From Diplonema papillatum (Eukaryota; Euglenozoa; Diplonemea; Diplonemida; Diplonemidae): DNA of 64,000 bases. The DNA lies in contig JAPJBO010000560.1 in assembly GCA_030068145.1 (NCBI GenBank), forward strand, positions 62,001 to 126,000, given 5' to 3'. The notes under the pieces are model-generated. The model was not told where the DNA came from. It did not search any database and was given only the letters and a program-made list of their open reading frames with translations. The first letter of the stretch is position 1. Each line of letters begins with the position of its first letter. This document shows positions 54,221 through 64,000 of this stretch, one piece after another. Both the position numbers and the translations under genes were made by a program.

Positions 54221-54422
54221 GTGATCGAAGGTGACAGTGACAAAGACGCTGTTTCTCTTTGTCGATTGCGTCGTTGTTTTCCGTTCGTGTCCTGTCAATC
54301 CCGACGGGGTTGCATAGATTCTTAGAATACAGACCGTTCGTAACGGCACGTTAACCTTTTTACCTCTTCCGGTCACTTCCGAAAATACAGAAGTCAGGCC
54401 GTCATCTACTACGCCACACCAC

Positions 54423-54472
54423 TGAAGTGCCACACCACTGAAGTGCCACACCACTGAAGTGCCACACCACAG
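54423..54472 (+). repeat. 16-bp tandem repeat, three units
   Basis: Unit acaccactgaagtgcc repeated three times, ending in a partial fourth. Confidence 0.95.
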
Positions 54473-54714
54473 CGCGTAGTACGCGTTGTGAACCACCATT
54501 TGCCGGAACTCCTTTGGAGACTCTCAACCCGTTGTTTTGAAGCGAACTTCACTCTGAAGCCAAAGAAGTAGAAGCTACTCCCACCTTTAAGTTAGGCCGT
54601 ACTCGGTGTTTGACGTTGATAGGTGGTCGGTTGTAGTCCCGTCAAGTACGAAGATTGAGATTTCTGCCACACAGTTCGGGTTTCCAGAATGCGGCCCTCG
54701 GGACTCTCTACCGA

Positions 54715-54879
54715 GCTTATGGTGCAATCTTTCTGTCGCGTGCTGTTGGATAATGCAGGAAAGAGTCGAGCTTATGGTGCAATCTTTCTGTCGCGTGCTG
54801 TTGGATAATGCAGGAAAGAGTCGAGCTTATGGTGCAATCTTTCTGTCGCGTGCTGTTGGATAATGCAGGAAAGAGTCGA
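54715..54879 (+). repeat. 55-bp tandem repeat, three identical units
   Basis: Units start gcttatggtgcaatctttct and end ggaaagagtcga. They are exact copies, indicating very recent duplication. Confidence 0.97.
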
Positions 54880-55949
54880 AAACGGAGCAAACTAAGTTCA
54901 CGGTCTCTTTGTTTTGCTTTCGATTCCTCCCTCGTGTGTTTGTGTCAAACCCGGTTTCTGCGGGTTGATTAGAGTTCATTCTTCCACCTCTCACATATTT
55001 TTGTTAGTGTCGACAAGCGTGATTAGAAGCCCGCGGTTAGAAGCCCCGCGCTTTGAAAAATGAGCAATAGAACAAAACCGTTGCATCCTTCCGCTTCTCT
55101 TTGCTGGTCCGAAAATCTGCGAAACTCAGCCGATGACTATGCGCTAACGGCCGCAGCATGTAGCGGATGCCCCTTCCATTCTTTGTATTTCACGATTGTG
55201 GGCGCTAGTCCTGCTTTTGGGCACTGCAGAAGCGGGTTGCTGCGTCGGAATCTGTGCAGGGTGGCAGAGTGCACGTGCAATGTGCGGGAAAACTGAACTG
55301 CCCGGGTAGGACTCTGACCAGGCACCATGATGAAGGTCTGCCTAAAGTGTGGCTGCAAGGACCTAAACCAAATACATGTACACGGAACTTACATGTTCCG
55401 TGTACATTACCTTCTAGAGGTGTTTGTCAGTACCATGATTGTATCATATTTCAGTCGCCGTTTGCGAGAAACGGAAGCTAGCAGCCTGGTAAGCCGAAGC
55501 GTTTTGAATGTATAACACTGGCGCAGGTCTTGAGGGGAGGTGGTGGGTGCCCTTGGGTGGTTTTGGGAAAATGACCACTCGACGGCGGCTTGCCGAGCAC
55601 TTGACGGAAGGTCTGCCGTGGATGTTCGGCGCTACAGCGGTATGCCCTGCGTTTGCGACAAAGTGTACCCCTTGGGTGAGACGCCACCTGTGTGAAAACA
55701 TTCAGCTGTTGCACGAGGCCGAAACCCCATAGGAGTCTTGAGCCGAATGCCGGATGGAGATGCTGACGTCTCCCACGCTCTATCCGCCGAAGGATCCCGC
55801 TCCACCCTTCGCAGAGGAGCCAGAGGCCCAGGGAGTTTCCGACAGCAGCGTGTCGGAAACTCAAAACTGTGGGCTCCACTTCGCTTCAGACGTTGCTCAC
55901 TTCAAGCCATAGACCTTGACACACATACACACAGTCTTGCCTGTATTTC
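54880..55949. other. Intergenic, with two perfect hairpins and a partial family C copy
   Basis: About 55255-55330 is a partial + strand family C copy. A 13-bp stem (atgtacacggaac, 55376-55388, with 55395-55407) has a 6-nt loop. A 12-bp stem (gagtttccgaca, 55833-55844, with 55851-55862) lies about 90 bp before the next ATG. An upstream exon of the next gene cannot be excluded, but I see no clear one. Confidence 0.6.
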
Positions 55950-57224
55950 ATGGATGCCGTGCAAAACGAAGGCCGGGCAGCCGGAGCCGTCTCGGACTGG
56001 ATGTTCGGTGCGAGTGAAGGTGGGAAGTCTGCGCTCACATCGGCGGTGAACCCGCTGCTTGAGTACATGGAAAGCATGGAAAGTGAATCGCTGAAGCACA
56101 CCAACGACGAGCGATTTTTGAACAAGAAGATGAAGGACCAGGTCGACGCCCTCGTGTCCTGGTACGAAGAGCAAGACTACGAGCGCTTCCTGCATTACCT
56201 CGCTGTGTTCTCGAAAGACAGAGGGTCTCCTCTGACTGACTGGCCCGAGAACGAGGGCATCGTGCGCAAGGACTTGATCGAGTCGATTGTCGCCGCCCGG
56301 GAGAAGCGGGTCATGGGCCCCGGGTTATTCAACGCCTCCCTCGCAGCGTTGGTGCAGGCGAAGGAAAACGCCGACTCCGTGCGCGGGCAGAAAAGCGTGG
56401 ACATGCTGGTGGACGCCATGCTCGAGCGCGCCGAGAGCGAGGTGGACACGATCATGGGGCTCAAATGCCTCGTCCTCCTCTGCTCCACCCAGGACCGGAC
56501 CGGCGAGACGGAGGCGCTCATGGTCAAGAACCCGAGGCTCGTCCCCCACCTGCTGACTCTGCTGCAAAACGACTCGAAAAACGTCTTTGAGGCGCGGTAT
56601 CCCTCCCAGCTTCTCAGCTGCATCCTCCGCACCAACCCGTCCGTGTTGCAAGACAGCTTATCCGGGAAGTATAAGGACGCAAACGGAAATCCGCTCACCG
56701 TCTACAGGGCGCTGCGAGAAGGGATCCGATTTAAGGACAGTTGGTCCATTCAGTACTACATCCGGTTGCTCCGGGACTTGGTAACCGTAGACGAGAAGCA
56801 GGCCTTGCGTGGGTTCCACGAGGCGGAGCTTCTGCCCGTGTTGGTCGGCCTGTTGCAGAACAATTGGGGGTACGTTGAGGTGATGCCGCCGGTCGTTCGG
56901 TTGATGCGGATGCTCCTCGAGTCGTCGCCGGAACCTGGCTTTCTGTTGGCGTACAAAGACTTCCTGCTCATCGCGTCCACGGTGGTGGAGAAGGCGGGGC
57001 CGTTCCACCACGAGATGGTGAGGGACCTGTACGAGTGCGTAGACGTGGCGCTCCACGACGTGACGCTGCCAGCCTCGTTTCTGCACACGAAGCGGACGGT
57101 GTTGGAGCGGTTCAGGCTGTCTGTTCTGAGCATTTTGGCGAAGCCCGAGCTGGACCACATAAGCCGAAAGTGGATCGAAGCTGATCTCAAAGCGATGCAA
57201 AACGCTTCCGTGACGAATGCCTAG
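55950..57224 (+). CDS. All-helical, ARM-like repeat protein of unknown role
   Basis: The product is 424 residues in a single exon. Repeated amphipathic helix pairs suggest an armadillo/HEAT-type solenoid: A-L-V-Q-A-K-E-N-A, D-T-I-M-G-L-K-C-L-V-L-L-C-S, R-L-V-P-H-L-L-T-L-L-Q-N-D, Q-L-L-S-C-I-L, L-L-P-V-L-V-G-L-L-Q-N-N, P-P-V-V-R-L-M-R-M-L-L. The N-terminus has short helices and an acidic patch (E-Y-M-E-S-M-E-S-E). There is no signal peptide or membrane helix, so it is probably cytosolic. I compared it from memory with V-ATPase subunit H and saw no match in key regions. The start is the first ATG of the open frame; preceding frames differ. Possibly a scaffold or adaptor. Confidence 0.82.
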   Translation: MDAVQNEGRAAGAVSDWMFGASEGGKSALTSAVNPLLEYMESMESESLKHTNDERFLNKKMKDQVDALVSWYEEQDYERFLHYLAVFSKDRGSPLTDWPENEGIVRKDLIESIVAAREKRVMGPGLFNASLAALVQAKENADSVRGQKSVDMLVDAMLERAESEVDTIMGLKCLVLLCSTQDRTGETEALMVKNPRLVPHLLTLLQNDSKNVFEARYPSQLLSCILRTNPSVLQDSLSGKYKDANGNPLTVYRALREGIRFKDSWSIQYYIRLLRDLVTVDEKQALRGFHEAELLPVLVGLLQNNWGYVEVMPPVVRLMRMLLESSPEPGFLLAYKDFLLIASTVVEKAGPFHHEMVRDLYECVDVALHDVTLPASFLHTKRTVLERFRLSVLSILAKPELDHISRKWIEADLKAMQNASVTNA

Positions 57225-59890
57225 TTAGGCTCATACTACGGTACGGTAGGTCAGCCAGGTGGGCGACGCTCTCCGTGGAATAGGCACCGGGCTGAAAACG
57301 GGTTTGTGAGCGTTCTACCAAAGCTCAAGGCTTGACGACTAGACACACGTGTTACGGCAGTCGCACACTTTGATCAGCTTCAACCCACCTTCGGTGATGC
57401 TGGATCATTGCGCATGAACACTTTAATGCCTACGTATTAGTAGTGCATGCAGTCCTGGAACGTTTAAAAAACAGCACAGACCTGCTGTTGGCTCGCTCTT
57501 CCGCATGCTGCACGCAGCACGCGGTCTCCTTAGGAAGTAGTGCGTGACTCTGGTAAGCAGCAGAGCTGCCGATGCCGGAAGGCGACCTGTTCGAGGGTTT
57601 GAGATCTAGTTTCGTCTCCAGTCCTGCCGAACGCACGGGACTTTATTCCCGTGTAGCAGCCGGGAAATTTCTGCCCGCGAAAAAGGGCAAGCCTGTCCTG
57701 CTGAGCTGCCCCGACCGGCTGCAGATAGTAGAATACACTCTGTCTGCGTGTTTTGGGAAGCCACTGGAGAAGGCAGCACCCAACCTCTGAGGGATAAATA
57801 CCCTGCAGCTTGCGCGGGAAAGAAAGGGTCTCCTCGTTGCGCCAACGGGGGGTCCCACTTCCGCAGCGATTGCAATTCGCACGGTGCTGCCAACGAGTTG
57901 CTGCGCTCTCGTTTTACGTAAGACAAGGATGCAAAGCTCGAGCTTGAGCGGGGGTAGACCAACTAAGCGAAGTATCGCGGCAGAATTCTGAGCACTTTCG
58001 GTGCGTCTATGGAGGGTGCTGAGGCACCTACACGTCGTGCGTTGGGGTTCTTCGTTTCGTCTGACACAAGTTGGAGGATACAATACGGAAACTATGAGGT
58101 AAGGTTTTTGCGAACTGTACAAGGCAAGTCATTCCTCCTCGTATTTCCCGATAGCGCACCGGCTTGTCACTTACGGGACTTGCGACCGATGGAGCAAACT
58201 TGTTTCGTTTCTTACCGGAAGTGTGGAGTTGAAAATCCGAACGAGCCCCCTCGCACCCGTGTTTTTTTCTCATAATATTTTCTTCCCGAAGAATTCTGAA
58301 GACTCCTCATCCGAGCGCGGCGTGACTGTTGCTAGCATCAAGCAGGCCCGCAAGGCAGTGTTCTGCCTGAGATTACTCCCAATTTTCCCCTTGCCCTTTC
58401 CCTTGCCCGAAACCCCGCTCTGTAAAGGTCCCGATTGCCCGTTGGCGAAGAGAAGCGAGGGTACATAATCGGTGGCGATACTCTGCATCGCAGGCTTCGC
58501 GGTTACCTCTTCACACGTGAAGTGCCGGGCTTCCAGCTCACTCAAATCAGTTCGGGACCAGAGTTGCGGCTACGCTAGATAGGCAGACAGCTCGAACGCC
58601 TCGAGGGTGGGGCAGCGTTCCGTAGGCGCGTTCGGAAAGTAATCACGAAACCGACGGCTGCAATGACGGCCATGACCATTTGCTTACAACAAGAACCAAA
58701 GCAAGCGAAAAAAGGACAGCTTTTCTTGAGTCTTGTACAACACGGGAGCCGCAAACGGCCGACTAGGGGCTCAGTTCTCCCTGTTCGCCGGTTTTCAGCA
58801 CCGAACGGGGAAAGTCTGATCCAGGAAGAGTGATGACGTCGGGGCCAAGAAAGTGTTGGTGCTCCGCGATTCTTTGAGGCTGGTTGGCGAACCAAAGCAA
58901 TGCGTCTGGTGTTGACACCCTTGCCTTCCCGCTCCAGAAGATCGGTTCATGAAACACGTTAGGGCGTCGGAGCAAATATGGGGAAGTGGGTCAAAAAGGA
59001 CCCCTTCAGCAGGTTTAACCTGAAGGTTCTGATCCGGGCTCGTCCAGCGAAGCGTTGCGTGTGTGCAAACCCAGCCGTCACTGCATCCCAACAAAGGTGC
59101 ACTCTGCCGGTCGCCTCTCAGGCGGCACCAAAAGCACGCCAAAACCTCACGTACATGATGATGTCGTGTAACAAGCGTCTCTTCGTCGAATACGATGGCA
59201 TCGATGACGAGGGGTCCTGGAATCAGCATACGACGATCGCAATGAAGCGCGACCGCAGCGGAATTTCGTCACTGGAAGTAGTTCGCACGGTAGAAGTGAC
59301 TGCCGATCTTACTCGTCGTCGCTTGCATTGAATCCATCTTCATCTTGCTACTTCTAGCTGGCCAGCTGCAGGTCTGCAATGGCCATGGGGTAACGCCTGT
59401 AGTGCTGGAAAGTCTGTGTGGAGCAAATAGTCTGCGAGTACGAGTGACGCCCCATAACTGTGCACCCGGCCACCCGCCGCCAAACAAATCCAACCGTCCA
59501 CGAAAAAAAGGTCGAAAAGAAGAAACGCAAATTGTAGCCCGCCTCATGCCTGAGTCGCTGTAAAAGCGTCGTCGCGGCTTTACGAGCCGTGTTGCATGTG
59601 CACCAGAAAAGGGGGCCCCAATGGATCTTGCAACGAAAGCAGGCGTGATCCGGCTGGAAGTTGAGAACAAGGTATGGTGGGTCCCGCCGTTTCTGAAGCA
59701 AATTCTGTGCAAATCGGTACTTTCCTGACACCCTGCTGACAATAAAATCCGCTTTTCACAAGATGACATTTCTCGGCTCCATCCACACATCCGCACGTGA
59801 GCTGCCACTTCACGTCACCCGTGCAAACAGCCAAGGTCTTGATAGCGCGGGCGAGAAGACGCGTGAGTTTCTCAGCTGTTGCCGGCGTCT
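57225..59890. other. Intergenic; no gene supported
   Basis: Several frames of 70-160 residues overlap on both strands with no recognisable fold (for example 58978-59331). A short frame at 59620-59670 (M-D-L-A-T-K-A-G-V-I-R-L-E-V-E-N-K, then gtatgg) could be a tiny exon, but nothing downstream continues it. Confidence 0.4.
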
Positions 59891-59895
59891 CCGGA

Positions 59896-60233
59896 ACACT
59901 TCTTCACTCTTCAGACAGCCAAGGTCTTCTGCTCCGGAACACTCCTTCACTCTTCAGACAGCTAAGGTCTTCTGCTCCGGAACACTCCTTCACTCTTCAG
60001 ACACAGCTAAGGTCTTCTGCTCCGGAACACTCCTTCACTCTTCAGACAGCCAAGGTCTTCTGCTCCGGAACTCTCCTTCACTCTTCAGACAGCTAAGGTC
60101 TTCTGCTCCGGAACACTCCTTCACTCTTCAGACAGCCAAGGTCTTCTGCTCCGGAACACTCCTTCACTCTTCAGACAGCCAAGGTCTTCTGCTCCGGAAC
60201 ACTTCACTCTTCAGACAGCCATGGTCTTCTGCT
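59896..60233 (+). repeat. 43-bp tandem array, about eight units
   Basis: Unit cggaacactccttcactctt followed by cagacagccaaggtcttctg and ctc. Small variants (agctaagg or agccaagg), one 2-bp insertion and a shortened last unit. The unit is not a multiple of three, so open frames here are a by-product. It sits about 330 bp upstream of the IQ-motif gene. Confidence 0.96.
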
Positions 60234-60560
60234 GAAGACACGGGCAAGGCGGTGACGCTCGCTGCACTTTGCTTTTCACTCGAAGAAAGGCGAATAACAG
60301 GCAAATCAAAATGCAAATAAAGCCAAGACTGATTTGCTTGCACACTACTAACAAACTTGCAGCTTGCACTACAATATATTCTAGAGGCCGGCACGCACAA
60401 ACTAGCGCCTGCCTTTTTGTGACTACTGACTACCCGACTACTCTTCGGACAGCATCCCTGTTGAGTGTCAGTGTTCAGTCGGGGTGGACCTGGCACCTCA
60501 CTGAGTAGAGATTGCTCGGTTGTTCTTCTCCCGGAAACTTGCTCGAAACATCTCGAGTGA

Positions 60561-63500
60561 ATGTCCCTTCTCCAATCGCAGAGTCGGCAATGGCACGCGT
60601 ACGACAAGATTGCGCGCATGCAACACGCACGGGACAAAGACATCCACCGCTTGCGCTACTCGAAGGAGCCTGCGGCGCAGCACCGGATGCGGATGCTGTT
60701 TCGAGAAGAGTGGCGCATCGAGCAGGTGTGCGATTTTTCACGTGTTCCAGAAAGCTAAAAAAGAGAGCGCGCAACGGCGGAATGCAGCGACCGCTCGCAG
60801 GAGGGGATCTTCACGGCGCGATGCGTTTTCCGCCGAGGTGGGCTAGTACACTGCGAAGACTGTCAACAGTGCCGAACCAGGAGGTTCTTTAAAGCTCAAC
60901 CTTTTTTCAAAGAGCCGAGGGCCAGAACAGGAACTTTGACGCGAAAAAAATGGCGAGGGGGTGAGGGCCTGAAAGAGGGATTTTTTGCGAGGGGTCACCT
61001 CGCGACGAAATCTCGCAACGTCCTGGACTGGCTGTGCGCGACCGACCCCATATTCTTGCTCGAATCCCAACAGACTGCCCTTTTGCCCCACCCCCCCTTT
61101 TTCTGCTGGGCGTTTCATTTCATCAGTTATTCCGCGCAAGCACCGCTTCTTTAAAGAAACCCCGACGGTTTAACGCAAGAAACAGTCAAAAAACCGCTCT
61201 CCACCTCACTCTCTCTGTCCACCTATCCATGTATCCACAGGAGGTTCAAGCCCTGAGCCTCATCGCGCGCCTCGATAGCGACATGCTCGGAGAAGAGCAT
61301 TGACTGCACTTTTTGCCCACCCACACCATATTGTTCCCGTTTGATTCAGGTAACGTAGGACCGAGATTACCTATCGGCTTCCTTCGATTTTGTAAAGAAA
61401 CCCCCGACCCCTTATCTCCATCTCTTTCGATCCAGAGGAAGTTCAAGCCTTGAGCCTCATCGCGCGCCTCGATAGCGACACGCTCGGAGAAGAGCCTTGA
61501 CTGCACTTTTGCCACCCCCATCATATTGTTCCCGTTTGATTCAGCTAACTTAGGACTGAGATTACCTACAGGCTTCCTTCGATTTTGTAAAGAACCCCCG
61601 ACCCCTTATCTCCATCTCTTTCTATCCACAGGAAGTTCAAGCCCTGAGCCTCATCGCGCGCCTCGATAGCGACATGCTCTCGTCCGGGAAGAAGAGCATC
61701 GGCGCCTGCCCAGGCGGGCAGCTGTCGGAGCAGGCTGCCGCGGCGCCCGAAATGGCGAGCCTCGAGGTCGAAGAGCTGGCCGTCGTGCACGGCCTCGTGC
61801 CCGAAGAACTCTCAGGGAACGGCTACCTGCCGCGCGCCCCGGGCGAGCCGGCCAGCTGGGCCGGCCCCCCGGCCGCGAAGGCCGACGCCGCCCGGGCTGC
61901 GCGCGAGAAGCTGCGGGCAGAGGCGAAGCGGGTCGCGCCGGCGCTCGACGACGCCCTCGCCACCCGTGCGCGCTGCATGGCGCAGCTGCTGCACCTGTGC
62001 GAGATCCGGCTGCGGGGCGCCGGCGGCCGGCTGGCGGCCCCGCAGGTTGACGAATTCGACCCGTTTTTGCACTGTTGCAGGGCGCTGCAAGAGCAGCGGG
62101 ACGGCTGGTTAGCCGTCTTCGACCAGGCGGCCGCCAGAGCCGGAGACGAGGGAACCCGCAGCGACGCGACGAAGGGTGTCCGGCGCTCGCAGGTGACCCT
62201 GCAGAAGATACACGCCTTCCGGCAGGCGCACAACAGGCGGAGACTGTCCCGGGGGGACGACGGCTCGTCGGCCCGCATCGTGACGCCGCCGCCGCCGCAC
62301 GTGCCGGCGCCGATGCGCGCGGTCAACCCCAGGGCCGCGTCGCCGGCCCTGCCGCCGCCCCCGGCGGCGGCCCCCGCCGCAACCGGCCGCTGCGCGCCGT
62401 CTGCTGCGGCCGCGACGTTCCGCCTGCAGCGCTGGATCCGGGCGAAGGCGTACTGGTGCAGAGTCCGGCGGGAGTGGACCCGTGCCTGCCGCGAGCGGGG
62501 AGCTGCGGAGGACGCTCGATACCGGCAGGTAAGAAACCCCCCCGCTTCTTTTGCGTATCTGCATTATCAATATTAGAAGATGCATATTGATCGACTAATG
62601 ACATACTGTGGTACAGGGACCTCTCCCAACTGCCGATTTTTGTCGTTTAGTCTGTGTGTTGCGATTGCTCGTCGCCTCGTGACGCCGCCGCCGCCGCACG
62701 TGCCGGCGCCGATGCGCGCGGTCAACCCCAGGGCCGCGTCGCCGGCCCTGCCGCCGCCCCCGGCGGCGGCCCCCGCCGCAACCGGCCGCTGCGCGCCGTC
62801 TGCTGCGGCCGCGACGTTCCGCCTGCAGCGCTGGATCCGGGCGAAGGCGTACTGGTGTAGAGTCCAGCGGGAGTGGACCCGTGCCTGCCGCGAGCGGGGA
62901 GCTGCGGAGGACGCTCGATACCGGCAGGTAAGAAACCCCCCCGCTTCTTTTGCGTATCTGCGTTATCAATATTAGCCTGAGAAGATGCATATTGATCGAC
63001 TAATGACATACTGTGGTACAGGGACCTCTCTCTCCCTCTCCCAACTGCCGATTTTTGTCGTTTAGTCTGTGTGTTGCGATTGCTCGTCGCCTCGTGACGC
63101 CGCCGCCGCCGCACATTCCGGCGCCGATGGCCCTGCCGCCCCCCCCGGCGGTGGCCCCCGCCGTAACCGGCCGCTGCGCGCCGTCTGCTGCGGCCGCGAC
63201 GTTCCGCCTGCAGCGCTGGATCCGGGCGAAGGCGTACTGGTGCAGAGTCCGGCGGGAGTGAACCCGTGCCTGCCGCGGGTGGGGAGCTGCGGAGGACGCT
63301 CGATACCGGCAGGTAGGAAACCCCCCGTTCCTTTTTTAGGAAATAATTGAGGAGGTTGCGAAATCTCATCAACTGAGCCATGGCTACTCTCGCCATCCTT
63401 ACGAGCTCAAAGAGTTCGGCAGACCTGAACTACGTTACAGGATAATCTGCAGCGCCAGTGTCGCCAGCGCCGTTGTCTGTCCAGGCCGCCAGTGCGGCAT

Positions 63501-64000
63501 AGATTGTGACCGCGAACTCAAGAAGGTGGAAGTCCTTCTTCTCAAACTCGACCGAGACAGCACACCCCGGCATCAACACTATGTTTGAGACACAACCTAT
63601 CCTATTCATAATAATTTAGTCGAAAGTAAGCCAACACAACAACAGGAACTTCGGGAGACAGCGGCACGTGCAAACTTGAAGGCTTCACACGCACCGGCGG
63701 CAGTGTGTATTCAACGTGTGGCCCGTGGGTGGCTGTACGGGAGGAGGCTAGCAAAGGACAGAAGGGCTGCGGTGGCGACAGCACAACGCTTTATGCGGGG
63801 CGCACTGGCGAGACGGCGGAAGGTGCCTGCTGCGAAGATGCTTCAGATTGTGCGGCAGAGGAGGGCCTGCGGCCGGCTGCTGGACGGGCTGCTAGAAGAA
63901 GACCGGGCCGAAGCAGAGGAAGCCGACGAGTACTTCGCGACGGTGCTGAACCTGACAGCTGAAGTCTCCCGCGCACAGCGCGCGATATCCACGGAGGAAG
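60561..64000 (+). CDS. IQ-motif (calmodulin-binding type) protein, three exons seen, 3' end outside window
   Basis: Proposed join 60561-60725, 61632-62528, 63646-beyond 64000; all junctions are phase 0. Exon 1 (55 codons) encodes a charged helix ending F-R-E-E-W-R-I-E-Q, with a stop codon directly before the ATG. Exon 2 starts E-V-Q-A-L-S-L-I-A-R-L-D-S-D. It has helices rich in Ala/Arg, a proline-rich linker (P-P-P-P-H-V-P-A-P) and an IQ-like helix (L-Q-R-W-I-R-A-K-A-Y-W), ending D-A-R-Y-R-Q. Exon 3 starts after aacaacag and carries two IQ motifs, C-I-Q-R-V-A-R-G-W-L-Y-G-R-R and A-Q-R-F-M-R-G-A-L-A-R-R-R. Known: IQ motifs bind calmodulin or myosin light-chain-like proteins, often at flagella or the cytoskeleton. 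Parts of exon 2 are triplicated nearby, so the exact transcript is uncertain. Confidence 0.75.
61200..61700 (+). repeat. Tandem triplication of acceptor plus first codons of IQ-gene exon 2
   Basis: gttcaagccctgagcctcat ... gcgcctcgatagcgacatgc occurs at 61244, about 61440 and 61635, period about 196 bp. Copy 1 has a good cacag acceptor, but its frame ends in TGA after E-E-H. Copy 2 has a weakened acceptor (ccagag) and also closes early. Only copy 3 opens into the long exon. Confidence 0.93.
62280..63340 (+). repeat. Tandem triplication of the 3' end of IQ-gene exon 2 plus donor
   Basis: The proline-rich linker, IQ-like helix, splice donor and start of the intron are repeated from 62280, 62679 and 63094 (spacing 399 and 415 bp). 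Copies 1 and 2 are nearly identical. Copy 3 lacks about 30 bp of the linker and has TGA at 63259-63261 where copies 1 and 2 have TGG, so its helix is broken. The donor changes from ggtaagaaac to ggtaggaaac in copy 3. Confidence 0.93.
63341..63645 (+). other. Rest of the last IQ-gene intron
   Basis: Begins with a short family A-like scrap (aaataattgaggaggttgcg, about 63341), then unremarkable sequence to the acceptor at 63645. No coding content is seen. Confidence 0.5.

Noticed and set aside
55950-57224. V-ATPase subunit H assignment
   Set aside because: Both are helical solenoids, but none of the subunit H segments I remember are present.
57430-59331. Several 70-160 residue frames as genes
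   Set aside because: They overlap each other on both strands without motifs, and no exon-intron chain could be built.
59763-60320. 185-residue frame across the 43-bp array
   Set aside because: The unit is not a multiple of three; the frame is a by-product of repeats lacking stops.
1-64000. LTR retroelements, Polintons or other virus-like elements
   Set aside because: No paired long terminal repeats with gag, integrase, capsid or packaging-type genes seen. The only reverse transcriptase is LINE-type.

Overview
This is eukaryotic nuclear DNA, most likely from a unicellular alga or other flagellated protist. Genes are few, GC-rich and sparsely interrupted by GT-AG introns. Long intergenic stretches are full of A/T and G/C homopolymers, microsatellites, tandem arrays, fold-back elements and short dispersed repeats. 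The gene set (SAM-methyltransferase-like membrane protein, BioD-like/DRTGG protein, JTB-like membrane protein, FYVE-like zinc finger, Phe-x-Pro motif protein, IQ-motif protein) fits a protist. It does not fix the lineage: haptophyte, stramenopile, cryptophyte or chlorarachniophyte are all possible. There are no rRNA or tRNA genes, CRISPR arrays or bacterial-style operons, and I saw no retrovirus-like, LTR or Polinton-like element. Layout: 1-4384 is a non-LTR retrotransposon (LINE), with the end of ORF1 and an ORF2 carrying endonuclease, reverse transcriptase and RNase H. Its poly(A) tail ends 15 bp before the start codon of a two-exon methyltransferase-like gene (4400-6383). 6.4-13 kb is repeat-rich, with a 193-bp inverted-repeat pair and possible MITE remnants. 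13076-14176 encodes a BioD-like P-loop/DRTGG protein, followed by an array of a 10-bp unit. 15.5-17.6 kb holds three arrays of a 20-bp unit around a degenerate CCCTAA-like array. 18725-19147 encodes a JTB-like membrane protein. 20877-21500 encodes a FYVE-type zinc-finger protein, preceded by a second copy of the LINE 3' tail. 22-49 kb has no gene I can support. It holds a nested pair of hAT-like MITEs with intact 8-bp target-site duplications, two more hAT-like MITEs, large inverted repeats, and at least eight dispersed repeat families. 48.9-49.76 kb is an array of a 97-bp unit abutting a large gene (49907-53443) with Phe-x-Pro-x-Ile/Leu-Asn motifs and low-complexity repeats. 55950-57224 encodes an all-helical, ARM-like protein of unknown role. 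The right edge (60561 to beyond 64000) is a three-exon IQ-motif gene that I reconstructed from reading frames and splice signals. Tandem duplication has tripled the start of its exon 2 and also the IQ-bearing end of exon 2. There is no operon logic: the genes look independently transcribed, mainly on the + strand. The strongest observations are the nested MITEs, the partial-exon triplications, the telomere-like/20-mer composite, and the 97-bp array running into a coding region.
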